64,000 bases of DNA from Pseudoroseomonas cervicalis (GTDB lineage: Bacteria > Pseudomonadota > Alphaproteobacteria > Acetobacterales > Acetobacteraceae). The translations under genes and the position numbers were made by a program. Of the stretch, positions 60,453 to 64,000 are shown piece by piece; the stretch's first letter is position 1; each line of letters opens with the position of its first letter. The DNA lies in contig NZ_JAUTAJ010000004.1 of NCBI RefSeq assembly GCF_030818485.1, forward strand, positions 682,001-746,000. The letters run 5' to 3'. A model generated the notes under the pieces. It saw only the letters and a program-made list of their open reading frames with translations. It ran no database searches and was not told the origin of the DNA.

Positions 60453-61814
60453 CTAGGCGCGGCGCGGCGCGGACAGGCGGGAGAAGCTGATGAGGGCGGC
60501 GGCGCCGGCAATGCAAGAGGCAACCGTCAGCGCCAGGATCGGCCCGTCCTCCCCGGCCAGGCGCAGGGTGAGCGCGCCGAGCGCCGCACCGCTGGTCTGG
60601 CCGAGCAGCCTTGCGGTGGAGAGCATGCCGCTGGCGCCGCCGCTGCGCTCGCGCGGGGCGGAGGAGAGCAGGGTGCGGTTGTTCGGGCTCTGGAACAGGC
60701 CGAAGCCGAGGCCGCAGAGCGCGATGCGCCAGCCGAGGTCGAAGGCGCTCGGCGCGTCGGGCAGCGCGGCCAGCGAGGCGAGGCCGATCGCCATCAGCAC
60801 CAGCCCGACGCCGCCCAGCAGGCCGGCGGGGATGCGGTCCGAGGCGCGGCCGGCCAGCGGCGAGACGACGATCAGCACCAGCGGCCAGGGTGTCATCAGC
60901 AGCCCGGTCTCCACCTGGCTGCGGCCGAGATTGTGCTGCAGGTAGAAGGGCAGCGCCACGAAGGCCAGCATCTGCGCCGCGAAGGAGGCGATGGAGGTGG
61001 CGACCGACAGGCTGAAGACCGGGATGCGCAGCAGGTCCACCGGCAGCAGCGGCGCCGGGCGGCCGCTCTGCCGCCGCACCAGCGCGATGCCGGCCAGGAT
61101 GCCGCCCGCCAGCAGCCCGCCCCAGGCCCAGGCGGGCGCGCCATGCGAGAACTGCTCCAGCGCCGTCATCACCAGGCCGAAGGTGGCGGCGCTGAGCAGG
61201 GCGGAGGCGGCGTCGAAGCGGCGCCCGGCGCGCGGCGTCTGCGGCAGGAAGCGCAGCGCCAGCAGCAGGGCCAGGCAGCCCAGGGGCAGGTTGACGGCGA
61301 AGATCCAGGGCCAGTGCGCGACGCCCAGGATGGCGGCGGCGACGCTCGGCCCCAGCACCGAGGAAAAGGCCACCACCAGCGCGTTGATGCCCACCCCCTG
61401 GCCGAGCAGGCGCTGCGGATAGATGTAGCGGACGAGCGCGGTGTTGACGCTCATCAGCCCGGCCGCGCCGAAGCCCTGCACCACCCGCGCCGCGACCAGG
61501 CCGGTCAGCGAATCCGACAGCGCGCAGAAGAAGGAGGCGATGGTGAAGATGGCCAGGCCGGTGCGGTAGACCCGCTCATGCCCCACCAGCTCGCCCAGCG
61601 AGGCCAGCGGCAGCAGCGAGACGACGATGGCGATCTGGTAGGCGTTCACCACCATGATCGCCTCGGAGGAGGAGACCCGCAGATCGGCCGCGATGGCCGG
61701 CAGGGCGACATTGGCGATGGAGGAATCCATCACCGCCATGGCGATGGAGACGGCGAGCGCGAGAACCGCCCAGCGCCGCTGTGGCGGCGGCAGGCCATCG
61801 GTATCCTGAGGCAT
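60453..61814 (-). CDS. DHA2-family MFS drug/solute exporter
   Basis: A 453-residue major facilitator with about 14 membrane spans. The DHA2 marker VMDSSIANVALPAIAADL near 28-45 (motif D1-like) and VVQGFGAAGLMSVNTALVR near 110-128, with VLGPSVAAAILG (motif C), point to a proton-driven multidrug or metabolite exporter. The start at 61814 gives the usual cytoplasmic N-terminus. It is upstream of the DUF3253 gene on the same strand. No divergent regulator is adjacent. Confidence 0.9.
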   Translation of the reverse strand: MPQDTDGLPPPQRRWAVLALAVSIAMAVMDSSIANVALPAIAADLRVSSSEAIMVVNAYQIAIVVSLLPLASLGELVGHERVYRTGLAIFTIASFFCALSDSLTGLVAARVVQGFGAAGLMSVNTALVRYIYPQRLLGQGVGINALVVAFSSVLGPSVAAAILGVAHWPWIFAVNLPLGCLALLLALRFLPQTPRAGRRFDAASALLSAATFGLVMTALEQFSHGAPAWAWGGLLAGGILAGIALVRRQSGRPAPLLPVDLLRIPVFSLSVATSIASFAAQMLAFVALPFYLQHNLGRSQVETGLLMTPWPLVLIVVSPLAGRASDRIPAGLLGGVGLVLMAIGLASLAALPDAPSAFDLGWRIALCGLGFGLFQSPNNRTLLSSAPRERSGGASGMLSTARLLGQTSGAALGALTLRLAGEDGPILALTVASCIAGAAALISFSRLSAPRRA

Positions 61815-62033
61815 GCGGGGCGTTGTCCTCCTGGCAAGGTTGGGGCGACCGGGCGGGAGGCGAAGCATGCGCCTGGGCGTGGCGGCGCGCCAGGGGCCGT
61901 CAAGGCAGGGAAGGGGTGCGGCGAAAGCGGGGCAGGCCGGCCCTGGCCGGGGCCGGTCGCGCCCGGGCGCTGTCGGGTATCGGGTCGGGCGGGCCGTGCC
62001 CCCTGCAACGGCCCGCTCCGCCCTTCATGCCCC
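61815..62033. other. Intergenic gap without recognised gene
   Basis: About 220 bp of very GC-rich sequence upstream of the MFS gene. No gene, clear promoter or conserved element was seen; a short tandem repeat begins at its right end. Confidence 0.5.
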
Positions 62034-62089
62034 GGGCGCCAGGCAATGGGCGCCAGGCAATGGGCGCCAGGCAATGGACGCCAGGCGAT
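62034..62089. repeat. 14-bp tandem repeat, four units
   Basis: The unit GGGCGCCAGGCAAT is repeated three times without change (62034-62075) and a fourth time with two substitutions (62076-62089). It ends 20 bp before the DUF1194 stop. Each unit holds the palindrome GGCGCC. It may be a variable-number repeat. Confidence 0.9.
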
Positions 62090-62108
62090 GGCCGCCCAGC
62101 GCCCCGCC

Positions 62109-62870
62109 TCAGGCGAAGGCGCGCTCGACCAGCGGGCCCGGCGGCGCGTTCAGCGCGATCTCGCGGATGATCTTGCGGCGCACCGCATTCTCGAAGGCGG
62201 TGAAGCCCTCGGCCACCATCAGGAAGGCGCCGGGGCCGCCGATCACCTGGTCGCGGTAATATTCGTCGAGCGGCGGGTTCAGCGCGGCGAATTGCGCCGG
62301 GGGCGGGGTCTTGTCCAGCACCGCCAGCCCGTTCAGCACGATGCCGCGCTGCAGCGCCTCCTCCCGCGCCTGGGCCAGCGGGCGGCCGGAATTGTTCACC
62401 CCGTCGCCGGAGATGTCGACCACCTGGCGCGTGCCCTCATAGCCCTGGCCGAACAGGCCGGCGGCATAGTCGATGGCGCCCGAGATCGAGGTGTAGAGAT
62501 GCGTCCGCCGCGGCGCCGCGTCGATGGCGGCGGCGAAGCGGGCGGCGCTGGCCGGGCCGTCGACCCGCATCCAGGGCACCAGCAGCTCCTGGATGTTCCA
62601 GTCCGACCAGGTGAAGAAGGTGACGGCGATGGCGCCGATCGCGCCGCGCGCGATGCCCTCGGTCAGGCGCGGATCGCGGAAGGCCTGGGCATAGCCGTTG
62701 AACTGCAGCTCCTGCTCCTCCGGGTCGACGGAGCGGCTGACATCGACGGCGAGCACCAGCTCGACATCGACCGGTTCCAGCGCGGCGGCACGGGCGCGCG
62801 GGCTGCGGAGCAGGGCGGGGGCGGCCAGCAACCCGGCCGGGGCGAGGCGGAGAAAGTGGCGGCGGCGCAT
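62109..62870 (-). CDS. DUF1194 family exported VWA-like protein
   Basis: A 253-residue exported protein of DUF1194. A twin-arginine-like signal (MRRRHFLRLAPAGLLAAPALL) is followed by a von Willebrand-type core with an intact metal motif DVSRS (in LVLAVDVSRSVDPEEQ near 39-54) and DISGDGVNNSG. DUF1194 proteins are common in alphaproteobacteria and of unknown role; the fold suggests protein-protein contact or complex assembly in the periplasm. It is transcribed away from the Pro-rich peptide gene and seems monocistronic. Confidence 0.88.
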   Translation of the reverse strand: MRRRHFLRLAPAGLLAAPALLRSPRARAAALEPVDVELVLAVDVSRSVDPEEQELQFNGYAQAFRDPRLTEGIARGAIGAIAVTFFTWSDWNIQELLVPWMRVDGPASAARFAAAIDAAPRRTHLYTSISGAIDYAAGLFGQGYEGTRQVVDISGDGVNNSGRPLAQAREEALQRGIVLNGLAVLDKTPPPAQFAALNPPLDEYYRDQVIGGPGAFLMVAEGFTAFENAVRRKIIREIALNAPPGPLVERAFA

Positions 62871-62964
62871 GCGTCCTCCAGGGGGCGGGCGTTGCCTTGG
62901 ACTTCCTCCGTCACTCGATCGACATTATTGTGCATCGCAACAAAAACGCCACGATAGAATGCGC

Positions 62965-62980
62965 CTCACGGTGCCGTGAG
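62965..62980. promoter_or_regulatory. Inverted repeat CTCACGG / CCGTGAG
   Basis: Perfect 7-bp arms with a 2-nt loop in the 182-bp gap between the DUF1194 gene and the Pro-rich peptide gene, next to an AT-rich stretch. Operator or leader hairpin. Confidence 0.35.
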
Positions 62981-63052
62981 TGCAAGTTTCCGCGGTGCCT
63001 GTGGCAACCAGGGCACAGGCCGGACCTTTTCCCTGCAGCAAGGGAGAACTCC

Positions 63053-63301
63053 ATGCCCAACCTGTCCCCCCGCGGCGCGGCGCGCCTGATCCCGATCGGC
63101 ACCATCCTGTGGTCGCAGACGCCGATCCCCCCCAGCGACCCGCCAAGCCCGGTGCCGCCGCCGGCGCCCGAGACGCCCGGCCCCGACCTGCCGGAGCCGC
63201 CGATCGACGAGCCGCCCGGCCCGGACCAGCCGACGCCGGACGCGCCCGGCATCCCGCCGGTGGGCGACCCGCCCGGCGCCCCGCCGGCCCGGGTGCAGTA
63301 G
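63053..63301 (+). CDS. Hypothetical Pro-rich small protein
   Basis: An 82-residue frame from the Met at 63053, preceded by a good AAGGGAG ribosome site. After a short basic and hydrophobic start (LIPIGTILWSQTPIPP) the rest is about 40 percent Pro with Asp and Glu, resembling PxxP-type linkers such as the Pro-rich stalks of TonB-like or cell-surface proteins. No family is recognised and no convincing signal peptide is seen. The clear ribosome site and AT-rich upstream region favour a real gene. Confidence 0.55.
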   Translation: MPNLSPRGAARLIPIGTILWSQTPIPPSDPPSPVPPPAPETPGPDLPEPPIDEPPGPDQPTPDAPGIPPVGDPPGAPPARVQ

Positions 63302-63349
63302 CGGCGCAGGGCATGGCGGGCCCCCGCCCGCCGGCCCGGACGCCCCGCG

Positions 63350-64000
63350 TCAGAAATTCAGCGCGGCCCAGGCCGCGCAGCGATGCGCCCCGAGCGGTGG
63401 CGGGATCATCCCGCTGCCGCCGGGGCGCAGCCGCATCAGCCGCGGCGCGCCCGGCTGCCAGAGCGGCCAGGCGGGCAGCGCCTCCGGCGTCCCGGCCGGG
63501 GCGTCGGGATCGCCCAGGCCGGCGAAGCGGCCCCAGGCCGCCTGCATGCCGCGCGACAGGGCGCGCTGCGCCGGGCTCATCGCCGCCGGGTCGGCCAGCG
63601 CCCAGGCGCTGCCCAGCACGAAGGCGATCTCCCCGGCATGATAGGCGCCGAGCGGCGGCAGCAGCGGCAGAGCGGGCAGGCGCGACGGCGCCGCCGGATC
63701 GTCGAACAGATAGGCGCGCACCGGCAGCAGCGGCGCCAGCCGCTCGGCCAGGGCCAGGGTCGGGCAGGCGAAGACCGCATCGGTGACCAGCCGGGCGAAG
63801 CTCAGCGCCTCATTGGCCTCCAGCCCGGGCGGGTAGGCGGCCAGCGCCTGCGGCGCCAGCGCGCCGAACAGGCGGGTGACGGCGCGGCGATGGCTCTCCT
63901 CGCTGAACAGCTCGCCGGTCAGGCGGTAGAGCACGCCGAACAGCCGCCCCTCCTCGGCATTGTAGCCGAGCAGCACCGGCACGCGGTGGATGCGGCCCTG
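63350..64000 (-). CDS. Carboxylesterase type B (C-terminal part; 5' end off window)
   Basis: About 217 residues of the C-terminal part of a carboxylesterase/lipase family (para-nitrobenzyl esterase type) enzyme. The frame enters from the right edge without a start; VPVLLGYNAEEGRLF matches the family's 'G-N/T-x-x-E-x-x-x-F' catalytic-acid region, and the catalytic His lies in GAYHAGEIAFVLG. WPLWQPG and the C-terminal MRL close the protein. The nucleophile Ser lies outside the window. It ends 49 bp past the Pro-rich gene's stop, converging on it. Confidence 0.85.
   Translation of the reverse strand, partial: QGRIHRVPVLLGYNAEEGRLFGVLYRLTGELFSEESHRRAVTRLFGALAPQALAAYPPGLEANEALSFARLVTDAVFACPTLALAERLAPLLPVRAYLFDDPAAPSRLPALPLLPPLGAYHAGEIAFVLGSAWALADPAAMSPAQRALSRGMQAAWGRFAGLGDPDAPAGTPEALPAWPLWQPGAPRLMRLRPGGSGMIPPPLGAHRCAAWAALNF

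Noticed and set aside
62034..62089. CRISPR-like array
   Set aside because: The 14-bp units are contiguous with no spacers; it is a simple tandem repeat.
58221..62957. Continuous 1578-codon open frame on the plus strand
   Set aside because: It runs antisense to the ABC exporter, DUF3253, MFS and DUF1194 genes, all of which have clear family motifs. Its translation is low-complexity Gly/Gln/Arg/Ala, the normal product of the complementary frame in GC-rich DNA.

Overview
The window is a very GC-rich, densely packed chromosomal segment from an aerobic alphaproteobacterium. The mix of Cox-type molybdenum-enzyme maturation genes, TctC-type solute receptors, many 2-hydroxyacid dehydrogenases, sugar-acid and D-amino-acid catabolism and an MbfA-type iron exporter fits the Acetobacteraceae (Roseomonas-like). 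That placement is inference from gene content; no rRNA or other phylogenetic marker lies here. About 60 protein genes are seen, many joined by 4-bp ATGA overlaps. There is no prophage, insertion sequence, CRISPR array, tRNA or rRNA. Third codon positions are so G/C-rich that long antisense open frames are common; these were treated as shadows.

Layout. (1) 1-5.4 kb, minus: a CoxG-CoxD-CoxE-XdhC-XdhC-molybdopterin/MobA accessory operon for a molybdenum hydroxylase whose structural genes are not in the window. (2) 5.6-9 kb: NhaD-like antiporter, methylisocitrate lyase, and a GH19 endolysin-like enzyme. (3) 9.2-11.9 kb, minus: thiZ-thiX-thiY pyrimidine-precursor importer under a TPP riboswitch. 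(4) 12-19 kb: HDAC-like deacetylase and DUF192 protein, MBL-fold hydrolase, DUF815 ATPase, yajC, Fe-superoxide dismutase, NDUFAF6-like protein. (5) 19-25.4 kb: dadA with its divergent Lrp-type regulator, a ferric-iron type permease, a flavin reductase and two tandem 2-hydroxyacid dehydrogenases. (6) 25.5-35.4 kb: atypical SDR, carbamoylase/hydantoinase-type hydrolase, amino-acid binding protein, aldo/keto reductase, penicillin-acylase family enzyme, IclR regulator, N-acyl-D-amino-acid deacylase. (7) 35.4-47.6 kb: diguanylate cyclase, LysE exporter, PhoD, class II DAHP synthase coupled to nicotinate phosphoribosyltransferase, prephenate dehydrogenase, M20 dipeptidase, csaA-gpt pair, SDR. (8) 47.6-56.1 kb: gamma-glutamyltransferase, amidase, then a GntR-flanked operon (2-hydroxyacid dehydrogenase, IlvD/Edd dehydratase, RraA-like aldolase, TctC receptor) that reads as a sugar-acid pathway. 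(9) 56-64 kb: VOC protein, frameshifted mbfA, YddA/SbmA-like ABC exporter, DUF3253, DHA2 MFS pump, DUF1194 protein, Pro-rich peptide, and the 3' part of a carboxylesterase.

The most interesting non-coding signals are a ~118-bp triple-hairpin repeat present twice, each time exactly between convergent genes; a second two-copy palindromic repeat family in the same kind of position; a tiny open frame with tandem Tyr codons followed by an intrinsic terminator just upstream of prephenate dehydrogenase (possible attenuator); a TPP riboswitch that overlaps the longest possible thiZ start; and operator-like palindromes in the dadA, gntR, iclR and mbfA regulatory regions.
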